Assembly (NCBI RefSeq): GCF_012641365.1
Contig: NZ_JABAIM010000001.1
Span: 682,001 to 746,000 of the forward strand
Length of the DNA: 64,000 bases
Reading direction: 5' to 3'
DNA from: Leeia aquatica
GTDB taxonomy: Bacteria; Pseudomonadota; Gammaproteobacteria; Burkholderiales; Leeiaceae
Shown piece by piece: positions 49,082-57,857 of this stretch. The notes under the pieces are model-generated. The model saw only the letters and a program-made list of their open reading frames with translations. It was not told where the DNA came from and did not search any database. A program made the position numbers and the translations under genes. Position 1 is the first letter of the stretch. Every line of letters begins with the position of its first letter.

Positions 49082-49295
49082 CCGACCTCAACTCTTCAGG
49101 CACCGTGTCCGGAAACTGCTGGTGCAGCGCGTTGGAAATCTCAATTAACGCCACCATGCTGGCCCCCAGCGACTGCCGGAAGTCGTCAAACTCGGCATCG
49201 GTCAAATGGCGCTTCATGTAGTGCGCCACCTGATCAATGCTGCCCCTTGCCTGCATCAGCATGGCGTCCAGCCTGAGTGCAATATCCCGCTGCAT
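49065..49295 (-). CDS. Small helical protein, unknown
   Basis: This 76-residue all-helical protein (MQRDIALRLDAMLMQARGS) has GGAG 6 bases before the ATG. Its end overlaps the next gene, so they are probably translated together. No family recognised. Confidence 0.6.
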   Translation of the reverse strand: MQRDIALRLDAMLMQARGSIDQVAHYMKRHLTDAEFDDFRQSLGASMVALIEISNALHQQFPDTVPEELRSDEISQ

Positions 49296-49340
49296 GGTGT
49301 CTCCAGTCAACAAGGTGGTGAGCCCAGCAAAGGCCCATGT

Positions 49341-49500
49341 TCAACCCAGCGTGTAGTCAAAATCGTAATAATGCTGGCCACCCTCGATGCGGATGACCAT
49401 CTGCCCGGCGAGGCCGCTGAGCTCGCCACTGCCGGAGTGTGGCACCACTTTCAGCGCCAAGTGGCTGTGGCTGCCAACGTGCTGCAGCAGGAAGCTGCCC
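49341..49500 (-). pseudogene. C-terminal fragment of a DUF3224-type gene
   Basis: The frame reads GSFLLQHVGSHSHLALKVVP and GSGELSGLAGQMVIRIEGGQ, ending DYTLG. It matches the last 50 residues of the intact DUF3224-type protein at 49843-50235. The upstream part is missing; the fragment abuts the end of the small membrane gene at 49507. It is a remnant of a tandem duplication. Confidence 0.8.
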
Positions 49501-49506
49501 TCGCCC

Positions 49507-49824
49507 TCAGCCCATGCTGCAGGCCCACACAAAGAGAGAGGCCACCGCCGACACGATACCCAGCGGTACCAGCCACAGAAAGCCCAGCCGCGCCCAGCGC
49601 CAGCGCTCACCCTGCGTCCCCAGCCCCCAACCCACCACCATCGCAATGACGGCGAGCCAGTGCAGCACATCCACCGACACCGGACGCACCCAGCCTGCAG
49701 GGGCCGCACACTTGGGCACCATCACCAGCGCGATGGCACCCAATGCCGTCCCCACGAGGTAAAGCAACATCAGCAGGGCTTCCAGCCAAGGTTTCAGGGC
49801 AGACCACGTTAACTTGATGCCCAC
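49507..49824 (-). CDS. Small membrane protein, copy 2
   Basis: This 105-residue paralogue of the protein at 48234-48542 has three hydrophobic segments with the same WVRPVSVDVLHWLAVIAM and RWRWARLGFLWLVPLG blocks and the same ACSMG/SCSMG ending. It lies directly after the intact DUF3224 gene. Confidence 0.7.
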   Translation of the reverse strand: MGIKLTWSALKPWLEALLMLLYLVGTALGAIALVMVPKCAAPAGWVRPVSVDVLHWLAVIAMVVGWGLGTQGERWRWARLGFLWLVPLGIVSAVASLFVWACSMG

Positions 49825-49842
49825 CAGGTTACCCCTTCACAC

Positions 49843-50235
49843 TCAATCCAGCGTGTAATCAAAATCGTAATAATGCTGGCCACCCTCGATGCGGATGACC
49901 ATCTGCCCGGCGAGGCCGCTGAGCTCGCCGCTGCCGGAGTGTGGTACCACTTCCAGTGTCAGACGGCTGTGGCTGCTGCTGCGGGTGCCGAAGTGTTGCA
50001 GCAGGAAGCTGCCGGTTTGGCCACTCAGACTGCCGCTCACCTGCTCGATGGCCACATAGGCAGCGGCCCCCTCCACCGCCGTGCGGGCGCTCAGCATCTC
50101 GCCCCGGCTTTGCGCGCTCAGCTCGCCATGAAAGGTCTTCTCGAACGACATGCGCCCCAGCTGCACCCCATCCTGCCCGGCAAACGCAGGCTCCAAGGGT
50201 TGCAGGGTAATGTCAAAGCTGCCATGAACGACCAT
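49843..50235 (-). CDS. DUF3224-family protein
   Basis: The 130-residue protein starts MVVHGSFDITLQPLEP. F.GELSAQSRGEMLSARTAVEGAAAYVAIE and the final GELSGLAGQMVIRI, YYDFDYTLD fit the DUF3224 family of small beta-barrel-like proteins (allene-oxide-cyclase-like fold) of unknown role. AGAGGAC precedes the start. A broken copy of its end lies at 49341. Confidence 0.82.
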   Translation of the reverse strand: MVVHGSFDITLQPLEPAFAGQDGVQLGRMSFEKTFHGELSAQSRGEMLSARTAVEGAAAYVAIEQVSGSLSGQTGSFLLQHFGTRSSSHSRLTLEVVPHSGSGELSGLAGQMVIRIEGGQHYYDFDYTLD

Positions 50236-50302
50236 GATGTGTCCTCTTCCTGAGCGGGATATGAATTGAGCATGCATGCTAGCAGGATGGACTTGTGAGG
50301 CG

Positions 50303-50884
50303 TCAAGCCCGGCGTGGTCTGCGCGGGCGGAGAGGACGCAGCGCCGCCCTGTCTGACTCCAAGGCCAGATGGGGCCGCAACCGTGCCCAGGCGCGGGTCA
50401 GGTAATCCCGCGTGACCACATGATCCCGCCGTCGCCATGGCAAAGTCTGGCGGTCTTCGGCGGACAGATCGTCCAGCACATCTGCGCCGCAAAACAGCAG
50501 ATGGTAAGCCCAATCCACCGCTTTTCGCCTGGTCGTCGCATAGGGTGGCAAGGTATAGCCCAGCGTGCGGGCGATATCCTCCATCATGTTCCACGCATTC
50601 AATATCGTGGAGAACCAGGCTTTGTCAGGCACCCGAGCCGGCCGCACAGACCGGATCATCGCCATCACGTCATCCAGATGGTAATGCGTGACCGACTCCA
50701 CCTCCATCAGCGTGACATGCTCAGGCACCAGTTGCAGCAAGGCCTCTCGAGAGTCTGCCAGCAACAGCCGCCCTTCGTGCATCAGCAGATACTCCGGCTG
50801 ATCACCCGTCAGCCACAGCGCATACTGCGCCTTGCCGCCGTAGTGCAGACAGATGATACAGGCGGTGGGAGCGTGCTCATGCAT
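50303..50884 (-). CDS. Unrecognised protein
   Basis: The 193-residue soluble protein ends in the arginine-rich tail LRPLRPRRPRRA. Its middle part (VESVTHYHLDDVMAMIRSV, AWFSTILNAWNMMEDIARTLG) is helical. It overlaps the end of the upstream zinc-ribbon gene by 8 bases and is probably in the same operon with it and the GNAT gene. Confidence 0.65.
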   Translation of the reverse strand: MHEHAPTACIICLHYGGKAQYALWLTGDQPEYLLMHEGRLLLADSREALLQLVPEHVTLMEVESVTHYHLDDVMAMIRSVRPARVPDKAWFSTILNAWNMMEDIARTLGYTLPPYATTRRKAVDWAYHLLFCGADVLDDLSAEDRQTLPWRRRDHVVTRDYLTRAWARLRPHLALESDRAALRPLRPRRPRRA

Positions 50885-51599
50885 CCTGATCAGCCCAGTT
50901 AAAATCCGGCTTTATCTTGTAGCGGATGCCAACCGAGTCCAGCAACCTTCGTGCACGCAGTATGTCCCTCGCCAATCCTTGATACACCTGCAGGGTTGGC
51001 GCTCGGGTTTCTGCTCGAGCTTGCAGGTAATTGATACTCATCAGTTCTGCAACGGCCTTGATTTGTTGCTGCGATACTGGGGGCGCTGGATACACCAGCA
51101 CCGCATATACCTGCTGATCATGATCAATCGGTGGTAACCATGTCGTCACCACAGACCAGTTGCAATGCACACAGCGCATACCCTGCGTACTTCCATCTAC
51201 AAATGGTTCTGCTAGCGCACCACACTCAGGGCAGTTTTGCTTACGCTCAGCGGTGGGGAGCGTAAGCTCACCTTGCCACGCCCCCGACCGATACGCCTCG
51301 GGAATATCATCTGACCACGGATCAACCCCTAACGCCCCCAGTTCCTCAAACCAGCGGTCGCGCAGCGATGCGGGCAGGCGCGTGCCGCACCACGGGCAGA
51401 AGGCAATGCTGACTGAGCTGCGCCCGTCATCATGAATGATCAGCCCGTACTCTCGAAAGCGAGGGTCATAGACGATCAAGGCATCCGGGCACGCATGCGG
51501 CGACGCATGCTGCGCGCACGTCCACTGCCGTTGCTGCCACATGGCATCACAGCAGCATCCAGCATCATCGGCGAAAGCGCCATTATTATCGTCAATCAA
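50877..51599 (-). CDS. Double zinc-site protein with DUF6980-like and L7/L12-like parts
   Basis: This 240-residue protein is built in three parts. First a cysteine-rich start with FCPWCGTRLPASLRDRWFEEL, the signature of the DUF6980 group. Then a zinc ribbon, NCPECGAL...MRCVHCNW (about 122-150). Last, a C-terminal region with QIKAVAELMSINYLQARAET, LQVYQGLARDILRARRLLDSVGI, which resembles the L7/L12-type domain of the protein at 209-625. The domain calls after the ribbon are inference. It overlaps the GNAT gene by four bases and the next gene by eight. Confidence 0.68.
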   Translation of the reverse strand: MIDDNNGAFADDAGCCCDAMWQQRQWTCAQHASPHACPDALIVYDPRFREYGLIIHDDGRSSVSIAFCPWCGTRLPASLRDRWFEELGALGVDPWSDDIPEAYRSGAWQGELTLPTAERKQNCPECGALAEPFVDGSTQGMRCVHCNWSVVTTWLPPIDHDQQVYAVLVYPAPPVSQQQIKAVAELMSINYLQARAETRAPTLQVYQGLARDILRARRLLDSVGIRYKIKPDFNWADQDA

Positions 51600-52102
51600 G
51601 CTGCCAAATCCTCAAAAATCAACCCCATATTGAGGGTGTCGTGGTACACGCCGTGGTGGAACAGCCCCATCGCCCGGCGCCCTTCGGGCTGGAAGCCTGC
51701 GGCGGTGTAGAGGGCAATGGCGCTGGCGTTGTCGGCGCGGACTTCGAGGTCCACCCGGCGTACGCCGAGGCGGCGGGCGTGTGCCAGTGTATGCGACAGC
51801 AGCCGGGTGCCGATGCCCTGCCCCCGGTAAGCCGCCAACACCCCCATGCCCAGCTCGGCCCGATGCGCCAGCCCGGCCGCCCAGCACGGGATGGCATCAC
51901 ACCAGCCCACCACCACCTGCTGGTGCAGGGCCACGTATTGCGGCAAGTTGCCCTCAATATTGTTACGCACAAAGGCCGCGATGGCTTCCAGCGGCGACGC
52001 CTGTGTCTGCCCCAGAAAGCGCCCCTCACGCGCCACCGCATCCAGGCAGGCGTGGAACCCGGCGATGTGGGTTTCGTTGATCTTTTCAATGGTGATGGTC
52101 AT
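51596..52102 (-). CDS. GNAT-family N-acetyltransferase
   Basis: This 168-residue acetyltransferase has the acetyl-CoA motif A, LGMGVLAAYRGQGIGTRLLSHTLAHAR, and motif B, VRADNASAIALYTAAGFQPEGRR. The pattern is nearest to RimI/phosphinothricin-acetyltransferase-like enzymes; the substrate is unknown. It is the first gene of a three-gene overlapping row. Confidence 0.9.
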   Translation of the reverse strand: MTITIEKINETHIAGFHACLDAVAREGRFLGQTQASPLEAIAAFVRNNIEGNLPQYVALHQQVVVGWCDAIPCWAAGLAHRAELGMGVLAAYRGQGIGTRLLSHTLAHARRLGVRRVDLEVRADNASAIALYTAAGFQPEGRRAMGLFHHGVYHDTLNMGLIFEDLAA

Positions 52103-52318
52103 GCAGCGGAATACCCTCAGTCATGGCCAGGCGGCCCGGAGGGCTTCAGTGTAGCGGGGAATGTCTGTACGGAGCCAATGGACAGGCTCTACGCCCGGCG
52201 CATGCCACCTGTACGTTCGGGCAACGTAACCATTCGCCCCCCTCCCTCACAACACACAGCCTCCGGGCTTCATTAAACTGGACGCACTTAACCAATCTGG
52301 CTTAGCCCGTGTTGAGTT

Positions 52319-53296
52319 TTAAAAATCAATCCATTCTGAAACAGCAACCCCCGGCACTTCAGGAAACTCCTCTCTCTCCCAAGACCACTCGCTATTATTT
52401 GAGATATTTTCAACTAACGCATCCAAGGCAAGCAAGCACCCGAAACCGTTTTCAACAACACAATTCTTACAAAAACCCCCAAACCATTTCCCAATTAACA
52501 AAACAGCCTCTTTGGCAAGATTTATGTTTCGATAATGTATCGTAATTTTTGACCCACAAGCCAACAGCGTTTCCCTCATATCGTCCGCGGGTCGATCCCA
52601 TTGGGAAATTTCGTGAATAAAATCCAGATTATTACCATGGTACTCCAACAGGAGATATCCTTTACCCCTACCTCTTTGTGCTGAAAATTTAAAACCAAAT
52701 CTTAACTTATCAGGAAGCTCATCTACCTTTAATGCAAGACTCTCGACCAAGCCGTCAAGCATGAATTGCATATCAGCGCGCGAGGGCGTAAAAATCGTTA
52801 ACAAGTCAATCCACTCTGAAACAGCAACTCCCGGCACTTCCGGAAACGCCTCCCTCTCCCAAGACCACTCGCTATTACTTGAGATATTCTCAACCAGTGC
52901 ATCCAGGGTAAGCAAGCATCCAAAGCCATTTTCAACAACACAACTCTTACAAGCCCCCCCAAACCATTGCCCAATAAACAAAAATGCCTCTTTGGCAAGA
53001 CTTATGTTTCGATAATATATCGTAATTCTTGAACCACAAGCCAGCAACGTTCTCTTTATATCACCCGAGGGGCGATCCCATTCAGAAATATCGTGAATAA
53101 CGTCCAGATCATTAGCACGATACTCCAATAGAAAGTACTCTCTACCATTGCCTTTTTGTGCTGAAAATTCAAAACTAAAATTTGAATGATCAGGAAGCTC
53201 ATCCACCTTTAATGCAAGACCCTCAACCAAGCCGTCAAGCATGAATTGCATATCAGCGCGTGAGGGCGTAAAAATCATTAATTCTTTCGCAGCCAT
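52319..53296 (-). CDS. Protein made of two fused copies of one domain
   Basis: This 325-residue protein consists of two near-identical halves of about 160 residues. Each begins IFTPSRADMQFMLDGLVE, contains LLACGS.ITI.YRNI.LAKEA and WFGG..K.CVVENGFGCLL, and ends VPGVAVSEWID. The DNA halves (about 52319-52795 and 52796-53290) are also very similar, so a tandem duplication removed the stop codon of the first copy. GC content is low against the neighbours. No family recognised; soluble and immunity-like in size. The start is the ATG at 53296 (MAAKELMIF). Confidence 0.75.
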   Translation of the reverse strand: MAAKELMIFTPSRADMQFMLDGLVEGLALKVDELPDHSNFSFEFSAQKGNGREYFLLEYRANDLDVIHDISEWDRPSGDIKRTLLACGSRITIYYRNISLAKEAFLFIGQWFGGACKSCVVENGFGCLLTLDALVENISSNSEWSWEREAFPEVPGVAVSEWIDLLTIFTPSRADMQFMLDGLVESLALKVDELPDKLRFGFKFSAQRGRGKGYLLLEYHGNNLDFIHEISQWDRPADDMRETLLACGSKITIHYRNINLAKEAVLLIGKWFGGFCKNCVVENGFGCLLALDALVENISNNSEWSWEREEFPEVPGVAVSEWIDF

Positions 53297-53300
53297 CTTA

Positions 53301-53600
53301 TTAGCCCCTTTCCCCCAGATACCGCAGCAAGGGGGCCACATGCATCAGCATTGGCCGCACGGCCTGCGTTTCATCCTGCAGGGTGGCGGTCAAGAATTCC
53401 CAGTCATGGTAAAGCTGGCCATGCTCAAAGGTCTGGCCATCCGGTACTTTTGAAAAATCGTAGCGCATGAATGACGGTACATCCCAATAGCTATCCAGGG
53501 TAACCGCTACCCGGCTGCTGCCTGCTTCCTGCTCCATGCGGTCCAGTATGAGATTGATCACCCGTCGGAGCGCATCCAGATCCAGCTCAAGGTCTTTCAT
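53301..53600 (-). CDS. Small soluble protein, unknown
   Basis: The 99-residue protein starts MKDLELDLDALRRVINLIL after GGGAGGCC. DSYWDVPSFMRYDFSKVPDG and LYHDWEFL are its most distinctive parts. It lies 4 bases before the duplicated gene and 8 bases after the membrane gene, so the three are probably one transcription unit. Confidence 0.68.
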   Translation of the reverse strand: MKDLELDLDALRRVINLILDRMEQEAGSSRVAVTLDSYWDVPSFMRYDFSKVPDGQTFEHGQLYHDWEFLTATLQDETQAVRPMLMHVAPLLRYLGERG

Positions 53601-53608
53601 GGCCTCCC

Positions 53609-53935
53609 TCAAAAAAACACCGACAGCAAAATGCCGCTGAAGGCCAGCACCACGCCGCTGAGGTAGATGCGCAGGGTTCGCTGGTAGTAGGCCTTGATGT
53701 CGCTGTCCGGCAGGATGGCGAGCATGCGGAAGAGGGCGACGAAGAGGCAGAGCGAGCCGGCAAGGCAGCCGCCAAACACGATGCGGTCGTCCCACCGCTC
53801 GAGGCTGAAATGCTCGTCCGTCACCCACTGGCCGAGGAAGCCAACCAGAAAGCCGAGGATCACGCCAATGGAGGTCACCATCGGCTGGCGGTAGTCTTTG
53901 AGGTCAAATGCGGGCTTGGGGGTAGGGTCGCTCAT
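53609..53935 (-). CDS. Small membrane protein, unknown
   Basis: This 108-residue protein has a polar N-terminus and three membrane segments (about 20-38, 50-68 and 88-106). It is the first gene of the row with the two genes to its left. No family recognised. Confidence 0.65.
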   Translation of the reverse strand: MSDPTPKPAFDLKDYRQPMVTSIGVILGFLVGFLGQWVTDEHFSLERWDDRIVFGGCLAGSLCLFVALFRMLAILPDSDIKAYYQRTLRIYLSGVVLAFSGILLSVFF

Positions 53936-54073
53936 GGCTGGCTCTTTATGGGTAAGGGGTGCGGCGCCGTTTTAGCTGCGCTGCAGCTTATTGCGTCAAA
54001 TACGAGTACGCCTGTCATCCAGTCTACCTTATGATGTTCCGCTCTTCTTCCCCCAGCGAAAGCGAGCCCAGCC

Positions 54074-54610
54074 ATGTCTGCCCTCCCCTTGTATGCCCAG
54101 ATGTTCCGCTATCAGGCTTGGGCCAATGCCGACATGCTGCGGGCGCTGGGCGAGCTGGAGCCGGCATTGCATCCGGACCAGCGGCATCTGGGCATCCGGC
54201 TGATGAACCACTGTCTGGTGATCAACCAGATTTTCCAGGCCCACCTGCAGCGCCAGCCCTCACCGCACAGCGCAGTAAACACCAAGGACACCCCCGCGCT
54301 GGATGCACTGCGCGCGGCGCACGCCACGCTGGACCAGTGGTATCTGGATTACCTGCCCAGCCTGAGCGCCGAGGCGCTGGCAGAGATGCTGCCCTTCCGC
54401 TTTACCGATGGCGAGGCGGGCTATATGAGCCGCAATGAGATGCTGGCGCATGTGGTCACCCACAACACCTATCACCGTGGCGAAGTGGGCATGCTGCTCA
54501 AGCAGGCCTCTGCCGTACCCGGCACCACGCTGACCATGCCGTGGGACACCTACGCGGTGTTCCTGCATCAGGACGAACCGGCCCGCCGCCAGCAAGGCCA
54601 GCCGGGCTGA
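54074..54610 (+). CDS. DinB-family protein
   Basis: This 178-residue four-helix-bundle protein shows FRYQAWANADMLRALGEL, NHCLVINQIFQAHLQ and HVVTHNTYHRGEVGMLLKQ. The three DinB metal-site histidines are His46, His130-type in HVVTHN and His134-type in YHRGEV. Many such proteins are thiol-dependent transferases or damage-induced; no specific role is shown here. It stands alone between leftward genes. Confidence 0.88.
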   Translation: MSALPLYAQMFRYQAWANADMLRALGELEPALHPDQRHLGIRLMNHCLVINQIFQAHLQRQPSPHSAVNTKDTPALDALRAAHATLDQWYLDYLPSLSAEALAEMLPFRFTDGEAGYMSRNEMLAHVVTHNTYHRGEVGMLLKQASAVPGTTLTMPWDTYAVFLHQDEPARRQQGQPG

Positions 54611-54613
54611 GGG

Positions 54614-54937
54614 TTAGCCGGGGGGCGTATCGTCCGGCAGGCGGGTGGCGAGGGCTTCAATGGCGGCAATGCCGCGCAGCATGCGGGCGCGCGCCGGGGG
54701 ATTGGCGGAGTGGACGTGCAGGCGGGGTGGGCGGTAGCCGCGCAGCGCCACCGCCTCTTCAATCCAGCGGATCACATCGTAGCCGGTGCCGCGCTGGTCG
54801 TCGCCCAGATCATGGTCCAGGCTCACCTCTGCCACCTCGCAGGTCTGCAGCAGGGTGATGACTTCATCCGGCCACCACGCCCGCACCCAGCCCGCTGGCG
54901 TGGCGCGTTCGTCGTCCAGGAAAATCCGGATCGGCAT
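54614..54937 (-). CDS. Cyclic-phosphate-processing receiver-like domain protein
   Basis: This 107-residue single-domain protein starts MPIRIFLDDERATPAGW and shows VSLDHDLGDDQRGTGYDVIRWIE and LHVHSANPPARARM. The DDER and DHDLGDD acidic motifs fit the receiver-like cREC domain, associated with cyclic-nucleotide or cyclic-phosphate processing. It converges on the DinB gene. Confidence 0.75.
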   Translation of the reverse strand: MPIRIFLDDERATPAGWVRAWWPDEVITLLQTCEVAEVSLDHDLGDDQRGTGYDVIRWIEEAVALRGYRPPRLHVHSANPPARARMLRGIAAIEALATRLPDDTPPG

Positions 54938-54955
54938 GGTGGCGCTGCCGGGGGA

Positions 54956-55294
54956 TCAGGCTTTTTTCACAAACTCGGTTTTCAACTGCATGGCACCGAT
55001 GCCGTCGATCTTGCAGTCGATGTCATGGTCGCCGTCGATCAGGCGGATGTTCTTCACCTTGGTCCCCACCTTCACCACCAGCGAGGAACCCTTCACCTTC
55101 AGATCCTTGATCACGGTGACGGTATCCCCATCGTTCAGCACCGTGCCGTGCGCATCCTTCCACACCCGCGCCGTCACCCCCTCCGCCACCGCCTCACGGC
55201 TCCACTCATGCGCACACTCCGGGCACACGTACATCGCCCCATCTTCATAGGTGTAGCTGGACTGGCACTGCGGGCAATGGGGCAAGGCGGTCAT
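54956..55294 (-). CDS. yjdM: YjdM/PhnA-type zinc-ribbon protein
   Basis: This 112-residue protein has an N-terminal zinc ribbon, [21 protein letters not shown], followed by the conserved [28 protein letters not shown] and [19 protein letters not shown]. It matches the alkylphosphonate-utilisation-named family YjdM (formerly PhnA), whose real biochemical role is unclear. Confidence 0.93.
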   Translation of the reverse strand: MTALPHCPQCQSSYTYEDGAMYVCPECAHEWSREAVAEGVTARVWKDAHGTVLNDGDTVTVIKDLKVKGSSLVVKVGTKVKNIRLIDGDHDIDCKIDGIGAMQLKTEFVKKA

Positions 55295-55384
55295 GGGATC
55301 AACACTCCAAGGTTCATGGCTAAACCCGGATTTTAACCGAGTCGCCGCCGGGCTGCCGGGGGAATCGGTTTTGCCGCCTCCTTA

Positions 55385-55756
55385 TCAAGACTGATCCCCA
55401 GCCTGCCGCCGGGGCAGGTGGTCCCATATCAGGCCGAGCAGGCCGATGCAGAACAGCAGGTAGCCGTAGGCTGCACCATGCAGTTGCAGGAGCAGCGCCA
55501 GCGAATTCTGCTCAACCGTTGGCTGCGGGGCAGGCAGGGTGATGAAGTGGACCTGCACGCCCAGTACTCTCATGATGCGCGGCACCAGGATCAGCAGCGA
55601 CCCGGTAGCAACCATGCCAGACCATACGCCGGGTCGTCTGAACACAGCCAGCCCGGCAATCAATATGCAAAGGGCAGGCAGTGCAAGCTGCGCAATGTCA
55701 GCCCCTCTATCGAGTAGCCACCACAGGGTGGAAGCGCTGTATACGTGTTGGTCCAT
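55385..55756 (-). CDS. Small four-segment membrane protein, unknown
   Basis: This 123-residue protein has about three to four hydrophobic segments (residues 20-38, 44-65 and 88-112). It starts MDQHVYSASTLWWLLDRG. No family recognised. Confidence 0.6.
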   Translation of the reverse strand: MDQHVYSASTLWWLLDRGADIAQLALPALCILIAGLAVFRRPGVWSGMVATGSLLILVPRIMRVLGVQVHFITLPAPQPTVEQNSLALLLQLHGAAYGYLLFCIGLLGLIWDHLPRRQAGDQS

Positions 55757-55806
55757 ATGGGATAGGCAAGGTCAGGAAGGGGAAGTAAGTCAGCAGCATG
55801 TCCAGC

Positions 55807-56334
55807 TTAGGCTTTGCTCAACTGATAGTGCAGGCGGGTAACGCCATTATCAAAGTGGTGGATGTCGGTCAGCTGCAGGGGGACGATGCCCTCCCACGCG
55901 GCGAACAGGCGCATGCCCTGCCCAAACAGGACCGGATTCACCTTCAGAATCACGTTATCAATCAGTCCGGCGGCCATCAGGCTGGATGCAAGCCGGGAGC
56001 CACCACATAACCAGATGTTGCCTCCGGCTGCGGCCTTGAGGCTGTGGACGTGGGCGATGGCATCGCCGCTCACCAGTTGCACATCCGGGTGAGGCGAGGT
56101 TTGCCATTGCGTGCTGAATACGTACTGCTGCATTGCAGGATAGGGACTCAGCACACCCATGCTTTGCCCAAGCTCATAGGTCGCACGCCCCATCAGCACA
56201 GTATCGTAGGCGGCCAGGGAATCCAGAAAATCGGCCACATGGGGACCTTCCATGAGGAAGCCACCCAGTGAGCCATCAGCATGGGCGATAAAGCCGTCTG
56301 CAGAGGTTGCCACATAGTAGGTCAAGCGCCGCAT
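55807..56334 (-). CDS. Dihydrofolate reductase-like (RibD C-terminal) protein
   Basis: The 175-residue protein starts MRRLTYYVATSADGFIAHAD after GGAGGCAGT. DTVLMGRATYELG, IWLCGGSRLASSLMAAGLIDN and LFGQGMRLF are typical of the RibD C-terminal/DHFR-like family. It probably is an NADPH-dependent reductase of unknown substrate. Confidence 0.9.
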   Translation of the reverse strand: MRRLTYYVATSADGFIAHADGSLGGFLMEGPHVADFLDSLAAYDTVLMGRATYELGQSMGVLSPYPAMQQYVFSTQWQTSPHPDVQLVSGDAIAHVHSLKAAAGGNIWLCGGSRLASSLMAAGLIDNVILKVNPVLFGQGMRLFAAWEGIVPLQLTDIHHFDNGVTRLHYQLSKA

Positions 56335-56495
56335 ACTGCCTCCAGATTCAAGGGGAAGCCCACAGCTTACCGCTCTTGGCCATGGCTGCACAATTGAACA
56401 TCTGGACAAGCGCGTAGCGACCAGTCCCCCCCTTGCAATCCTGCTGGTGCTGGTATAGTCTGACATTAATTTCAGTCAATACAGAAATTGAAAAA

Positions 56496-57083
56496 ATGAA
56501 AAAGCCACTACTCCCTGCCGGTTACGGCCTTCTGATCGCACCGGGTGTGCCTATTCTGATGCTGTACTTCGCACTGGGCGCTTATGGCCATACGGGCGCT
56601 TTTTTCTTTCTCGCCTTCCTGGCTTACCTTGTGGCCCTGTTGCTCGGAGTGCCAGTGCATCATTATCTGCGGTACAAGCACCACAGCAGCCTGCTGGCCT
56701 ACATACTGTCCGGCGCGTTGGTCGGGCTCTTCGGTGTTCATCTGATCCTTAGCATACCTTCCAACTCAGCACTGCCCATGCTGTCGCTGCTGGTTTTCTT
56801 CACGCCCATTGTGCTGGCTTTGGCATTCTGGAAGCGCTGGCTAAAGGGCAGAATACGCCATGCGGGGCTGGCACTATTGGCGTGCAGCATGTTGTATGCC
56901 GCTTACCTTACTGCGGTTTACTTTCTGCTTAAGGATGAAGGCGTTGTTGAGTTTGGCATCGTTCCAGGCATTGCTGCCGCCATTATGGCCACCTCCGGCC
57001 TGATCTTCTGGCTATTGTCAGTGTGCGGGATACGCAAAAACCTCCCACAGACCACATCGTCCCTCGCCACTTCCCGGCATTAA
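56496..57083 (+). CDS. Membrane protein, tandem paralogue 1
   Basis: This 195-residue protein has five to six hydrophobic segments. MKKPLLPAGYGLLIAPGVPI at the start, LLLGVPVHHYLRYKHHSSL in the middle and SGLIFWLLSVCGIRK at the end correspond to the same points in the next gene. No family recognised. The two genes lie 61 bases apart on the same strand. Confidence 0.7.
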   Translation: MKKPLLPAGYGLLIAPGVPILMLYFALGAYGHTGAFFFLAFLAYLVALLLGVPVHHYLRYKHHSSLLAYILSGALVGLFGVHLILSIPSNSALPMLSLLVFFTPIVLALAFWKRWLKGRIRHAGLALLACSMLYAAYLTAVYFLLKDEGVVEFGIVPGIAAAIMATSGLIFWLLSVCGIRKNLPQTTSSLATSRH

Positions 57084-57144
57084 TGTCGCCCCTCAGGCAG
57101 GCCGAATTGCACGCAGATATTTCTCTCAATACCGAAAGTGAAGA

Positions 57145-57777
57145 ATGAAAAAGCCGCTTTGCTCCGTTCAAGCCGGTTTCCTGCTCGCGCCGGGTGCGCC
57201 GTTCTGGGTGCCTGCGCTGCTGGTGCTGGTCATCTCGCCTTCTATGGCGGGTTTTCTCCTGTGCATCGCCGCTTTTACCAATCTGGGGGCATTACTGCTG
57301 GGCGTACCCGTCTACCGATTCTTTCGGTACAAGCAGATAAACAGCCTGCCGGCCTACCTGCTGGCGGGCGCCATGATTGGGGCGATGTATAACCAGCTCG
57401 TCTTCTCCGTGTTTGGCAATAAGGAGGCCACGCTGGCCTTCGTCATGTTTTCGGTGCCGTTGCTGCTCATGGTGCTGATCGGGCAAGCCTGGCCACAACG
57501 CTGGTCCAGCCGGGCCGAAAACCAGGCAGCGCATAAGTGGCTTGCTGCAGCCATACTCGTGACGCTCTACGGGGCATATCTCGCGGTCGTCAAAGCCATG
57601 ATCGGCTCATACACCTTTGGCAATTGCCTTGCTATCACCATGTTTGGCGCGGTGCCAGCCACCCTCTCCAGTCTGATCTTCTGGCTGCTGTCGGTGTTTG
57701 GCACCCCGAAGGAACCGGCCACCCTGGAGCCTGACACACCCGCGGCCAATGCAGCGCAGCAGTGCGTCACCCCTTGA
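57145..57777 (+). CDS. Membrane protein, tandem paralogue 2
   Basis: This 210-residue protein has the same layout as paralogue 1: MKKPLCSVQAGFLLAPGAP, LLLGVPVYRFFRYKQINSL and SSLIFWLLSVFGTPK. A stretch upstream of each start (CAATAC.GAAA.TGAA.AATG) is also alike, so the duplication includes the ribosome site region. No function known. Confidence 0.7.
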   Translation: MKKPLCSVQAGFLLAPGAPFWVPALLVLVISPSMAGFLLCIAAFTNLGALLLGVPVYRFFRYKQINSLPAYLLAGAMIGAMYNQLVFSVFGNKEATLAFVMFSVPLLLMVLIGQAWPQRWSSRAENQAAHKWLAAAILVTLYGAYLAVVKAMIGSYTFGNCLAITMFGAVPATLSSLIFWLLSVFGTPKEPATLEPDTPAANAAQQCVTP

Positions 57778-57857
57778 ACCTGCGGCATGCGTCTGTGCGG
57801 CCTGCTCGCCAGCCCATGCCTGTCATTATCCTGATCAAGCCAACCCAAGGAGCCATC

